This document shows positions 21,123 to 30,009 of a stretch of 64,000 bases of DNA, piece by piece. The position numbers were made by a program, and so were the translations under genes. The notes beneath the pieces are model-generated. The model was given only the letters and a program-made list of their open reading frames with translations. It made no database searches and was not told the DNA's origin. How positions within the stretch are numbered: position 1 is the stretch's first letter; each line of letters starts with the position of its first letter. The DNA comes from Roseateles sp. (GTDB lineage Bacteria > Pseudomonadota > Gammaproteobacteria > Burkholderiales > Burkholderiaceae_C), in assembly GCA_015657635.1 (NCBI GenBank), contig JACDQM010000180.1, positions 1 through 64,000 on the forward strand. Direction: 5' to 3'.

Positions 21123-21902
21123 TCAAGGCCCGGCTTGCGGATCGGTCTTGGGAGGCGTGATGACCTCGTACTCGTCCCCCGAATCGTCAGCAAAGCTGCC
21201 GCGACGCGTCAGATAGGCATCGCGGATGAAGGTGTACTTGTCCAGCGCGATACCGTCCAGCATCTCGCCAGCGCGCAGAAAGTTTGCACGCGTGTTGATG
21301 GTGCGCAGCGCGAAGATGCCAAACTGCACCTCACCCGCCTCGAAAACCTGGGACGGGCTGGCGTTCCAATCAAACGGCATGGCCAGCGTATCGCGCACCG
21401 ATGATGGGCCGAACAAGGGCCACACGATATAGGCCCCTGTGCCGGCTCCCCAGCGGCCGAAGGTCTTGCCCATGTCTTCGGTATTGCGCTCCAGCCCAAC
21501 CTCGCTGCCGATATCCAGCACGCCGGCAAAACCCAGGGTCGAATTGACCGCAAAACGCATGGTCTGTTGGACGCCCGTCTTGAAGCGTCCCTGAAGGAAC
21601 AGGTTCACCGCCGACCAGCCATCGCCGACATTGCCGAAGAAGTTGTCGATGCCCAGGCGCACCGGCCGCGGCACCATCTCGCTGTAGGCGGTGGCAACAG
21701 GCTTGAGCACGGCCTCGTCTACGCGTTCGTTGAAGGCAAACACCTTGCGGTTCCAGGACTCCCAGGGGTCCAGCTTCTGCCCTTGCGAAAAGCCGGCACG
21801 CAGGGTGCTGCAGCCACTCAGCGTCAGCAGCGCTGCCAGCGCCAGCAGCATCGCCAAGCCTCGCCATCGGGACGCATTTTCAGCCGGGTACTGCGCTTGC
21901 AT
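21123..21902 (-). CDS. mlaA: Outer-membrane lipoprotein MlaA (VacJ)
   Basis: Removes mislocalised phospholipids from the outer leaflet of the outer membrane and passes them to MlaC. The lipobox is LTLSGC near residue 30. The VacJ domain follows with DPWESWNRKVFAFNERVDEA, RLGIDNFFGNVGDGWSAVN, DIGSEVGLERNTEDMGKTFG and YIVWPLFGPSSVRDT. Length is 259 residues, with ATG 21902 overlapping the mlaD stop (TGATG). E. coli keeps mlaA elsewhere; here it is inside the operon between mlaD and mlaC. Confidence 0.95.
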   Translation of the reverse strand: MQAQYPAENASRWRGLAMLLALAALLTLSGCSTLRAGFSQGQKLDPWESWNRKVFAFNERVDEAVLKPVATAYSEMVPRPVRLGIDNFFGNVGDGWSAVNLFLQGRFKTGVQQTMRFAVNSTLGFAGVLDIGSEVGLERNTEDMGKTFGRWGAGTGAYIVWPLFGPSSVRDTLAMPFDWNASPSQVFEAGEVQFGIFALRTINTRANFLRAGEMLDGIALDKYTFIRDAYLTRRGSFADDSGDEYEVITPPKTDPQAGP

Positions 21903-22381
21903 CACTTCGCTCCAGAAGCCGTGCCGGAATCTGCGGCCTTGTTGTAGAGGAACTGTCCGATCAGGTTCTCCAGCACGACGGCAGACTGGGTCTGCTTGAT
22001 GATGTCGCCAGCCGCGAGATTCTTCTCTTCGGCACCCGGCTCCAGCCCGATGTACTGCTCGCCCAGCAAGCCTGCCGTCAGAATCTTGGCCGAGCTGTCT
22101 TTCGGGAACGCGACGCCCTTGTAAAGATTGATGACGACGCGTGCCTGAAAGCTCTTGTCGTCAAAGCTGATCGACTCCACCCGCCCCACCACCACGCCGG
22201 CGCTCTTGACGGCCGCGTGCGCCTTCAGGCCCCCGATATTGTCGAACTTGGCCGTCAGCTGATAGGTCTCATCGAAGTTGAGGCTCAGCAGATTGCCGGC
22301 CTTCATGGCCAGGAACAGCAGCGCCGCGCCGCCCAGCAGCACGAAGAAACCCACCAATGCGTCATGACGAGATGCTTGCAT
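21902..22381 (-). CDS. mlaD: Mla substrate-binding protein MlaD (MCE domain)
   Basis: Forms the periplasmic hexameric ring of the Mla ABC transporter. One N-terminal membrane anchor (VGFFVLLGGAALLFLAMKAG) is followed by a single MCE domain (TYQLTAKFDNIGGLKAHAAV, AKILTAGLLGEQYIGLEPGA). ATG 22381 with AGGGGG at good spacing was chosen over an upstream TTG at 22399 that overlaps the mlaE stop. Length is 159 residues. Confidence 0.94.
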   Translation of the reverse strand: MQASRHDALVGFFVLLGGAALLFLAMKAGNLLSLNFDETYQLTAKFDNIGGLKAHAAVKSAGVVVGRVESISFDDKSFQARVVINLYKGVAFPKDSSAKILTAGLLGEQYIGLEPGAEEKNLAAGDIIKQTQSAVVLENLIGQFLYNKAADSGTASGAK

Positions 22382-22395
22382 GCTCGTACCCCCTG

Positions 22396-23175
22396 TCAAA
22401 TCGAAAACATCATCGCGGTCAGCAAGAAGTCCAGCGCCAGCACTGCCAGCGAGGCCACCACCACCGTCCGCGTCGTCGCCTGCGCCACGCCCTCAGGCGT
22501 GGGCTTGCAGGCATAGCCCTGCAGCAGGGCCACGAAGGTGACCGTCACGCCGAAGACGACGCTCTTGATCACGCCATTGCCCACGTCGGCGAACACTTCT
22601 ACCCCACCTTGCATCTGCGACCAAAAGGCACCCTCATCGATGCCGATCAGCTGCACAGCCACCAGCCAGCCGCCAATGATGCCCACCGCCGAAAACACAG
22701 CAGCGAGCAGCGGCATCGCGATCACGCCGCCCCAGAAACGTGGTGCCAGTACCCGCGTCACCGGGTCGACCGCCATCATCTCCATGGCAGTCAACTGCTC
22801 GCCAGCCTTCATCAGACCGATCTCGGCCGTCAGCGAAGTGCCCGCCCGCCCGGCAAACAAGAGCGCGGCAACCACCGGCCCCAGCTCCCGCACCAGGCTC
22901 AAGGCCACCAACAAGCCCACGGCCTCCGACGAGCCATAGCGTTGCAGCGTGTAATAGCCCTGCAGCGCCAGCACAAAGCCGACGAACAAGCCCGACACGC
23001 CGATGATGGACAACGAATGGTTGCCCAGAAAATAGATCTGCTCACGCACCAGCCCGAAACGCATCAGCGCCTGCGGGCTGCGCTTCAGCAATTGCAGGAA
23101 CAAGCGTGCCGCCCAGCCAATGTCGGCCAGACGCAGGCGCAGACCACGCCCGATGCGTGCCGGAATCAGTTTCAT
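22396..23175 (-). CDS. mlaE: Mla ABC transporter permease MlaE
   Basis: Inner-membrane permease of the Mla phospholipid transporter. The 259-residue protein has the MlaE-family core: LGNHSLSIIGVSGLFVGFVLALQGYYTL, ALSLVRELGPVVAALLFAGRAGTSLTAEIGLM and EQLTAMEMMAVDPVTRVLAPR, plus five or so hydrophobic segments. It overlaps mlaF (stop 23172) by 4 nt and is followed by mlaD. Confidence 0.96.
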   Translation of the reverse strand: MKLIPARIGRGLRLRLADIGWAARLFLQLLKRSPQALMRFGLVREQIYFLGNHSLSIIGVSGLFVGFVLALQGYYTLQRYGSSEAVGLLVALSLVRELGPVVAALLFAGRAGTSLTAEIGLMKAGEQLTAMEMMAVDPVTRVLAPRFWGGVIAMPLLAAVFSAVGIIGGWLVAVQLIGIDEGAFWSQMQGGVEVFADVGNGVIKSVVFGVTVTFVALLQGYACKPTPEGVAQATTRTVVVASLAVLALDFLLTAMMFSI

Positions 23176-24008
23176 GCGCCCTGCTCCATGCCGAAGTCAC
23201 GCCCGACCGGGAGCGCCGGCTGGTGGAAGTGCACCGGGCCGTCGGCCTGCGCGCCGACAAACTGCCGCACCAGCGGATCGTCGCTGTGCCGCAGCTCCTC
23301 GGGCGTGCCTTGCGCCACCACCCGGCCATTGGCGATCATCGCCACCTGGTCGGCGATCGCGAAAGTCTCGTGCAGATCATGGGACACGATGATGCTGGTC
23401 AGGCCGAGTGCATCGTTAAGGTCGCGGATCAGCCGCGCCGCGACACCCAGAGAGATCGGATCCAGGCCCGCGAAGGGCTCGTCGTAGAGCACCAGATCAG
23501 GATCGAGCGCAATCGCACGGGCCAGGGCCACACGCCGCGCCATGCCGCCAGAAATCTCTGAAGGCATCAGATCGCGCACGCCGCGCAGCCCCACGGCATT
23601 GAGCTTCATCAGCACCAGATCACGGATCATGACCTCGGGCAACTTGGTGTGCTCACGCAAGGGGAAGGCCACGTTCTCGAACACCGACAGGTCGGTGAAC
23701 AAGGCGCCGAACTGGAACAGCATGCCCATGCGACGCCGCACGGCATACAGCTGATCACTCTTGAGCGTGCCCAGATCCTGGCCGTCGAACAGCACCTGGC
23801 CGGCAATCGGCCGGATCTGACGCCCCAGCAAGCGCAACACCGTGGTCTTGCCGCCGCCGGAGGTGCCGATCAGCGCCAGCACCTTGCCGCGCGGCACCTG
23901 CAGATTCACATGCTCAAGGATGACGCGATCGCCGTAGCCGCAGCTGACGTCGCGCAACTCGATCAGGGGGCTGTCCGTTGAAGATGACTGGGGCGAATAG
24001 GGGGCCAT
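23172..24008 (-). CDS. mlaF: Mla ABC transporter ATP-binding protein MlaF
   Basis: ATPase that powers phospholipid transport across the inner membrane. Walker A GTSGGGKTT is at 48-56, the Q-loop at MGMLFQFGALF, signature EISGGMARRVALARA, Walker B PDLVLYDEPFAGLDP and switch His in IIVSHDLHET. Length is 278 residues, with a short N-terminal extension compared with E. coli. It heads the operon mlaF-E-D-A-C-B. The promoter should lie in 24009-24092, but I could not identify it. Confidence 0.95.
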   Translation of the reverse strand: MAPYSPQSSSTDSPLIELRDVSCGYGDRVILEHVNLQVPRGKVLALIGTSGGGKTTVLRLLGRQIRPIAGQVLFDGQDLGTLKSDQLYAVRRRMGMLFQFGALFTDLSVFENVAFPLREHTKLPEVMIRDLVLMKLNAVGLRGVRDLMPSEISGGMARRVALARAIALDPDLVLYDEPFAGLDPISLGVAARLIRDLNDALGLTSIIVSHDLHETFAIADQVAMIANGRVVAQGTPEELRHSDDPLVRQFVGAQADGPVHFHQPALPVGRDFGMEQGA

Positions 24009-24092
24009 GAGCCTTGATGCGCAGGGCGTGGCGCCCGAGATCGGAAAGGCAACATCATAGGGGAAACACCAAGAAACGGCAGGAGGCCCATT

Positions 24093-24782
24093 TCAAGGCC
24101 CGACGCCCTTGCGCTGCACACGCGGATCAGCCTCGAAACTGACCTCGACGCGGATGCGCGACTTCACCACCTGCCCCTGCAATTGCCCAGGTGAGAACTG
24201 AGCCCCGAGAAAGACGGCTCGCGCCTGCTCCTGCAGGGAGGCTGGCAGTTCGCCGTCTTCCACCCGGACGCGCTGCACCACGCCAAATTCATCGATGAAG
24301 AGGCTCAGTACCCCCGCATAGCGGCCGGCTGGCGGGGCATCGTGCGGCGGCCAACTCAACAACACCGAGCCTTGCAAAGCAGGTGGCACGGTCAGCCGCG
24401 GCCGCGGCAAATAGCTCTGCTCATCAAATCCTGCATCCACGTTCAGCGCTGGTGCCGATGAGGCAAGCGGCTCCAGCGCCGGCCGCGCCAGAGGCTCCAC
24501 AGCGTCAGGCATTGCTTCGACCTCATTGGAGATGGCCGATGCGAACAGCCTTGCGGACACCGCCGGTGCAGAAGCCGCAACCGCAGCCGCCGGCTCGCGG
24601 CCTGCTGGCGCCGACTCCACTGATGCAACACGCAACTCGATCACCGAAGCCGCTGGCGCCGGCCGATGCGCCGCAGGCCCCGAACCTGCCCCAGGCTGAG
24701 CCCACCACGCCGCCAGCGCGCCGTGCATGAGCACCGACGCCCCAATGCAGGCCTGCAGGCCGCGCCGCAAGACTCTCGCCAC
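24093..24782 (-). CDS. TonB C-terminal-like protein downstream of pilY1
   Basis: A 229-residue protein with an Arg-rich start and one membrane segment (CIGASVLMHGALAAWWA), then a long Pro/Ala/Ser-rich region (about 30-130). A C-terminal domain of TonB/TolA energy-transducer type follows: LSLFIDEFGVVQRVRVEDGELP and AVFLGAQFSPGQLQGQVVKSRIRVEVSFEA. The GTG start is 4 nt after the pilY1 stop, so it is probably co-translated with the minor-pilin operon. No exbB, exbD or TonB-dependent receptor is nearby. A link to pilus assembly is inference; a stand-alone TonB paralogue is the alternative. Confidence 0.75.
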   Translation of the reverse strand: MARVLRRGLQACIGASVLMHGALAAWWAQPGAGSGPAAHRPAPAASVIELRVASVESAPAGREPAAAVAASAPAVSARLFASAISNEVEAMPDAVEPLARPALEPLASSAPALNVDAGFDEQSYLPRPRLTVPPALQGSVLLSWPPHDAPPAGRYAGVLSLFIDEFGVVQRVRVEDGELPASLQEQARAVFLGAQFSPGQLQGQVVKSRIRVEVSFEADPRVQRKGVGP

Positions 24783-24786
24783 TCCG

Positions 24787-27700
24787 TCAGTCGATCAGCT
24801 CGCGCCACGAACTGCGGCGCGCTGTACCAGGCTGAGCCAATGCAGCACTCTGCGGCACTGTCTCATTGCCAGCGTCAACCTTCGTCACGATGGTCACCGG
24901 CCCCTTGCCCAGCTGAACGGTACTCAAACCGGCCACCATCGAGTCGAGGGACTTGGACGCGGCCTTGCCGGTCACGATGTCCAGCTGGTAGAGCCACGCC
25001 GTCCCACTGCTGCCCGCCTCGCAATCCGTTGCAGAGTTGCCCGGCACGTTGCCTGCAGCCGTCAGCGTATTGAAGGAGATCTGCATGTCCACGTTGATGC
25101 GCTCACGCTCCGAGAGGAGGTCGACGTACCAGCCATTGTTGACCGACCAGTCCACTGGCGCAGGCGGATCGATCTTGCGGACACCACCCACCGTTGCCAA
25201 GGTCTGCTTCACCAGCGTGCCGCCGGCCCGAACATCGCCCAGCCCAGTCGAGCTCAGCGAATCCTTGATGGCATAGATGCTCTGCACCGCCGTACTGGTC
25301 ACGTCGCTGGTGCCCAGATATCGCCCAGTGCCAGCGTAGACGACCGCATGGCGGCTTCCGTTGGCCTCGATTTCAGCCAGTTGCAGCTGAGTCGTGATCG
25401 GCTGAGGCACACCCGCCACCAGCAGCTGCGCCAGCTTGAAGGCCTGCTCCTTGGGCTCCAGATTGCCGTCGATATCGAAACGCCAGATATTGCCTTGCAG
25501 ATCGCCAGCGTAGAAGCGCGTCGCCAGGTTGTCCGCATCGGAATCGACCCAGGCATTGAGTTTGGTCAAACCACTGGGACTGCCCGCAGAGCCCACGCCC
25601 GTGCTGATGTCCTTCAGCAATGCACCGGTCAACGCATCGACGACGAACAGGTGGCCTTGCCCATCAGCGTTGTTGTGCCCCGAGCTGAAGACAACGACCC
25701 AGGTGCCGTCCTTGCGCTTCGTGATGATCGGATTGCCATAGCTCAGCCCAAGGTTGGCGTTCGAGAACTCCCACAAGGCTTGCGGGTTGTTGGGGTCCGT
25801 GATGTCGAGCGCGAAATAGGCGTTGCCACCGGCATTCAGCCCGCCGACCAGAATGGTGCGCCAACTGCCACCCATGAAGACGTCGCCCACTACAGGCGTG
25901 GCGTCCACCGTGTAGAAGTGCTTGGATTCGTAGAAACTGTCGGCCAGGCGATAGAGCTTGCCCATCACGGCACGGGGTACGTAAGCCCAGCGCTCGGTGC
26001 CATCGACCGCATTGAACGCATGCAGCATGCCGTCGTTGGCACCTACATACAAGGTCGGAGCTCGGCTTGCGCGTGCCGCCTTGAAACTGGCGTAGCCGTT
26101 CTCCACATATTGAAAGCTCGGCTTGCCGACATAGACCGGCGACGAGTTCACGATGTCACCGAGCACTCGAGCGCGCGTCCGGTACTGCGGCTGGGGCTGG
26201 CCGCGCAGGAAGCTCACCATATTGGCGCCGGAGTTGACATCCGCGAGTGCGCTGCCTGTCAACCCAGCGCATTGGGTGAGCGTCGGAGACTTCGAGCAGG
26301 CATTGTCGAACATGGCCTTTTCGGTCGCGTTCATCGTGGCATAGACAAAGGGCTCGAGGCTCCCGCCATTGCCACCACCGGCCGGACGGAAGTGGTAGAT
26401 CGTGCGGACCGTCGATGCCGTCAGCTTCTCCCCTGCCGACCAATCCGCCAGGTCAACCGGGTTGCCGGTGCTGTCGAGCTTGGATGTTGCCACCTCGCCC
26501 GTCGTGGTGTTGATCTTGTAGGACTTCAGGTCGCCGGTCCATTCGGCCGACTTGAACTGGGCGATGTAGACGCCGTTATCGCCCTCCACCGGCTGCAGCG
26601 TGCTGGTCGCGGCAGCCGATGAGGTGCCGACGACCGCCTTGATGGAGTTCAGCGCCGCAGCCAAGCTGGCGGCCAAGGTGGTCGGGTCACTGGCACTGAA
26701 ATAGCGCCCACGCCCGTTCACAGCCGCATGCCAAAGGTCGTCGATGTTCACCGCGCCGCCATCGCTGCTCGGAACCGGCCAATTCTTGTTGCCATTGACC
26801 AGGTCCGCAAAATCACCCGTCGTCTGCGTCTCATACGCCGGGTCGTATTTGAACGTTCCGTTCACGCCCAGGCTGAGCGTGAAGGTGGTCATGTGCTGCC
26901 AGTTGGCCGTGTCTTTGCCGAGCGCCTTGACATCGTTCTCGCACACCGACTTGCCCAGGGCGCCGGTGCAGTTGCTGAGGGAGCTGTCGCGCAAGTCTGT
27001 CTTGTAGTAGTACATCGCCACGTCAGACAGGCTGTCGAGCGAGCCGCCCACCGTGGTGGTGGTGGTGACAGTCTTGGTGCCCACAGTTTCGGTCGGCGTG
27101 CTGTTCGTGACGGTCGCCGTGCCAGCGTTATTGGTGCCTGAAGCGGAGGTTGGGCCAACGCTGACGGTCGAGGTGCTCACCGCCGCGCTGACGATAGCTG
27201 TGTTGGACGGCGCGCTTGCTGCACAGCCTTGCACCACAGGCGCGCCGGAGGCCACCCACGGCGTGAAGTCGGTTCCCGCAGAAGTGTTGAAAGGCGTGGC
27301 CGTGCTCGTGGTTGCGCTGGTGGTGGTGGTGCCGGCCGAGGTGGTCACATTGGGCGTTCCGGTGCCTGTCACGTCAGAGCTCAGAACGCCGTCCACGTAG
27401 GTGATGGTGCGGGTGTAAGGGGTGACGGTGGTGACGTTTTGCACCAGGGTCGTCGACCAGGTGTTGAGCGTGCTGGTGCCACTGCTGTTGATGCTGCGCT
27501 GATCGCGCCTCATCTGCTGCGCTGATACCCGTCCCTGCCCAGCCGGGCAGCCGCTCGGCGCGAACAGCGTGGTCCCGCGATTGGAATTGGTAGGATTGGA
27601 CGGGATGGGCGTCAGGCCACTCAGCACATAGTAGTAATCATTGCTATCGACAAGCGTGATCGTGTACGAGCCGTTGAACACTGACGGGGTGACTCCGGAG

Positions 27701-29259
27701 ATCGTCACCACCTCGCCGCCCGAGAATCCATGGTTGGACGATGTCCTCACATTCACGCGACAGGTGTAACTGCCCCCGCTCGTCGAACAGTTCGAGGTAC
27801 CGAAGCTTGAGTTGCTGTAGGACCGGCTGAGCGTTCCAAGCGAGTACGTGTTGTACGACTGCCCGGCCGTCGGCGTGTAAGTCGTGGTCGTGACCGTGTC
27901 AGTGCGTGTGAACGGCGTGACCGTGGTCTTGGTCGACGTGCCCGTCACGTTCCAGGTCTCAATCGTCTTGGTGACCTCGTTGCCACCGTCATACATCGGC
28001 CGCGCCGTGCCGCCGCCGTCCTGCTGGCCAACCGCGGTGCCGTCCAGTTTGTAGCCTGCATCGCCGTTCCAGTAGCCGTCCGTCGACAGAATGGTGAAGT
28101 TCTTCTGGCAGGAGTACTGCACCGGGTCATAAGTCTGACCGGACACCTTCTTCGCGTAGTAGCGGCCCGCCTTGGACAGGGCCGCGCGCAGCGGCGTGCT
28201 GTTGTTCGGATCGGCACCGCCAAAGCGCGAATAGAAGCTCGACTTCTGAGAGGCGTTGAAGTCAGCCACGTTCAGAATGCCGCCGGTGTTCTCGTTGATG
28301 GTGTTGAAACCGATACGGAACTTGTCGTCCATGTCCTTGAAGGCATGGCTCATGCTCGTCTTCATCATCGCCATGCGGGTGCTGTAGTAGCGATACCAAT
28401 TGGCGTAGCGCTGGGCCATCGGCGATCCGGGCGTCACGATGTTGGCCGTGAAGACAGACCTGCCAGGGTCAGAAGTGATGGAGCTGTTGCACTCCTTGAA
28501 GAAGGTCGAATTGGTATCCAGGCTGTTGTTCGGGAACTGGAAATCCAGGGGCTTCTGCGTGCCGCTGTAGGTGTAGTAGACGTTGTCGATCGCCGATCCA
28601 TCACCGATTCGGACCGTCGAGAAACTGCCACTGCCCACTCCCATGGCGACGTCGACCGTCATGGCGGCCGTGGCCGAATTCCAGCTGGCCACCTTGCCGA
28701 TCATGTAGCGGCCTGCCGTGTCGCCGAACACGGTCACCACCATACCTACGAAATAGGATGAGGATGTTGCACCGCTCACTGTCAGCGTCAGCGTTCCGCC
28801 ATTGGCCACTGTCAAGGAAGCTGGCGCGGTGACGGTGCGCTGATTGCGGGTCAGCACCGGGTCGCCGCTCTCAAGATAGACGTCGGTTGTGTAAGTCCCG
28901 TTCAAGAAGTCGGTGCTCGCAGCGGGAAGGTTGGCCCCTGTCGCATCGACCGGCAGCTTGTAGGGGGCTTTTGACTCGTCTGGATTGAAGCCCAAACCAT
29001 TGCACTGCGCCGCACGCCGGCCGTACTTGTGGTTGAAGCCACTGGCGCTGAACCGGGCCTGATCCGGCATGTAGTCCCAGGCCATACTGCCCGAGTCGTC
29101 CAGGATGAACAGCACATTGGGCTTGACGTTGGTGGTCGACGTCGTGAACAGCGGCGCTGTGGCGATGTCGGTCTGCGCTGTCAGGCTCATTGATGCCAGG
29201 GCCAACGAAGACAAACCGGCAAGGCGGGCGAAATTTCGGAAGAACATGGAACCGTTCAT
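24787..29259 (-). CDS. pilY1: PilY1-type pilus tip adhesin
   Basis: Large secreted or outer-membrane-associated protein that caps type IV pili and modulates retraction. At 1490 residues it has a signal peptide, then a von Willebrand A-like start with MIDAS motif NVLFILDDSGSMAW (DDSGSM at 54-59). A Thr/Ser-rich middle includes a small module with HGFSGGEVVTISGVTPSVF. The conserved C-terminal PilY1 beta-propeller follows (LYVGANDGMLHAFNAVDGTE, VVGDVFMGGSWRTILVGGL), with a calcium-loop-like DSDADNLATRFYAGD. ATG 29259 has TGAGG upstream; a GTG at 29271 is alternative. It follows pilX by 37 nt. Confidence 0.93.
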   Translation of the reverse strand: MNGSMFFRNFARLAGLSSLALASMSLTAQTDIATAPLFTTSTTNVKPNVLFILDDSGSMAWDYMPDQARFSASGFNHKYGRRAAQCNGLGFNPDESKAPYKLPVDATGANLPAASTDFLNGTYTTDVYLESGDPVLTRNQRTVTAPASLTVANGGTLTLTVSGATSSSYFVGMVVTVFGDTAGRYMIGKVASWNSATAAMTVDVAMGVGSGSFSTVRIGDGSAIDNVYYTYSGTQKPLDFQFPNNSLDTNSTFFKECNSSITSDPGRSVFTANIVTPGSPMAQRYANWYRYYSTRMAMMKTSMSHAFKDMDDKFRIGFNTINENTGGILNVADFNASQKSSFYSRFGGADPNNSTPLRAALSKAGRYYAKKVSGQTYDPVQYSCQKNFTILSTDGYWNGDAGYKLDGTAVGQQDGGGTARPMYDGGNEVTKTIETWNVTGTSTKTTVTPFTRTDTVTTTTYTPTAGQSYNTYSLGTLSRSYSNSSFGTSNCSTSGGSYTCRVNVRTSSNHGFSGGEVVTISGVTPSVFNGSYTITLVDSNDYYYVLSGLTPIPSNPTNSNRGTTLFAPSGCPAGQGRVSAQQMRRDQRSINSSGTSTLNTWSTTLVQNVTTVTPYTRTITYVDGVLSSDVTGTGTPNVTTSAGTTTTSATTSTATPFNTSAGTDFTPWVASGAPVVQGCAASAPSNTAIVSAAVSTSTVSVGPTSASGTNNAGTATVTNSTPTETVGTKTVTTTTTVGGSLDSLSDVAMYYYKTDLRDSSLSNCTGALGKSVCENDVKALGKDTANWQHMTTFTLSLGVNGTFKYDPAYETQTTGDFADLVNGNKNWPVPSSDGGAVNIDDLWHAAVNGRGRYFSASDPTTLAASLAAALNSIKAVVGTSSAAATSTLQPVEGDNGVYIAQFKSAEWTGDLKSYKINTTTGEVATSKLDSTGNPVDLADWSAGEKLTASTVRTIYHFRPAGGGNGGSLEPFVYATMNATEKAMFDNACSKSPTLTQCAGLTGSALADVNSGANMVSFLRGQPQPQYRTRARVLGDIVNSSPVYVGKPSFQYVENGYASFKAARASRAPTLYVGANDGMLHAFNAVDGTERWAYVPRAVMGKLYRLADSFYESKHFYTVDATPVVGDVFMGGSWRTILVGGLNAGGNAYFALDITDPNNPQALWEFSNANLGLSYGNPIITKRKDGTWVVVFSSGHNNADGQGHLFVVDALTGALLKDISTGVGSAGSPSGLTKLNAWVDSDADNLATRFYAGDLQGNIWRFDIDGNLEPKEQAFKLAQLLVAGVPQPITTQLQLAEIEANGSRHAVVYAGTGRYLGTSDVTSTAVQSIYAIKDSLSSTGLGDVRAGGTLVKQTLATVGGVRKIDPPAPVDWSVNNGWYVDLLSERERINVDMQISFNTLTAAGNVPGNSATDCEAGSSGTAWLYQLDIVTGKAASKSLDSMVAGLSTVQLGKGPVTIVTKVDAGNETVPQSAALAQPGTARRSSWRELID

Positions 29260-29296
29260 GAGTAGCCTCACTGCGCTTGCATGGATGGCAGACGCA

Positions 29297-29998
29297 TCAG
29301 AAGTGGACCAAGGTCTCGGTGAAACTCACCGTGCCCCTCGCCCCTTCTGTGCGTGTGATGATGCGGTAATAGGTGCCTGCAGCGATGGCCGTTGGGCGCA
29401 CGTGCTGGCCCTGCTTGACTTCGCCCCGCTGCGTGGAGGTGCCAGTTGATGAGCCGACCACCGGCACGATGCAGTTGTTGCCGGCAGCGTTGGCCGGGCC
29501 TGTGGCTGAGCACAAGCGCGTGATGAAGTACTTGACGCGATTGCCTGTCCCCACCTGCAGCTCAACCGGCGCCAGCAGGCAGTTCGCGATAGCGCGGCCA
29601 TTGAGCCCGGGCACATTGCAGCCGTTGCCAGCCCAGTCGATCAGAACGGCCGGCGTGGCAGGCAAGGCATCAGCCCGCGGCCCGGCCGCCTCCAGCGCAG
29701 GAATCGCCACGGAGGAATAGGACCGGGCCTGCTGGTCCATCTCCAGCGTGGTCACCGGTGTGGCTGCCAACCAGGCAATGGCCGCCTCGGTGCCGGCCGA
29801 ACTGGCGGCCAAGGCATCCTGCTTGAAGCCAAGATTGCCCAGCACCAGCAGGCTGCTGTCGACCGAACGCAGCAGGGCCACGGCGCCGAGAGTGAGCACC
29901 ACCAGGCCCATCAGCGAGAACAGCAAGGAGACACCGCGCTGCACTCGCCTGACGATGTGCCGGCCACGCCTGAGGAGTGAGAGATTCTTCTTCATCAT
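29297..29998 (-). CDS. pilX: Minor pilin assembly protein PilX
   Basis: Minor pilin-like component of the tip complex. The 233-residue protein starts MMKKNLSLLRRGRHIVRRV, then the hydrophobic helix GVSLLFSLMGLVVLTLGAVAL with RGVSL as the probable cleavage site, as in PilX N-terminal domains. The rest is a Cys-containing globular region. ATG 29998 (GAGAAG upstream) was chosen; ATG 29995 is equivalent. The longer frame to 30157 overlaps pilW and was dropped. Located between pilW and pilY1. Confidence 0.88.
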   Translation of the reverse strand: MMKKNLSLLRRGRHIVRRVQRGVSLLFSLMGLVVLTLGAVALLRSVDSSLLVLGNLGFKQDALAASSAGTEAAIAWLAATPVTTLEMDQQARSYSSVAIPALEAAGPRADALPATPAVLIDWAGNGCNVPGLNGRAIANCLLAPVELQVGTGNRVKYFITRLCSATGPANAAGNNCIVPVVGSSTGTSTQRGEVKQGQHVRPTAIAAGTYYRIITRTEGARGTVSFTETLVHF

Positions 29999-30009
29999 GG
30001 CTTCTCGCT

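Noticed and set aside
24727-26622. 631-residue plus-strand frame opposite pilY1
   Set aside because: Antisense shadow; no motifs, and pilY1 is well supported.
27050-27130. Thr-rich repeats in pilY1 as a possible tandem DNA repeat
   Set aside because: The codons vary and there is no fixed repeat unit at DNA level; it is low-complexity protein sequence.
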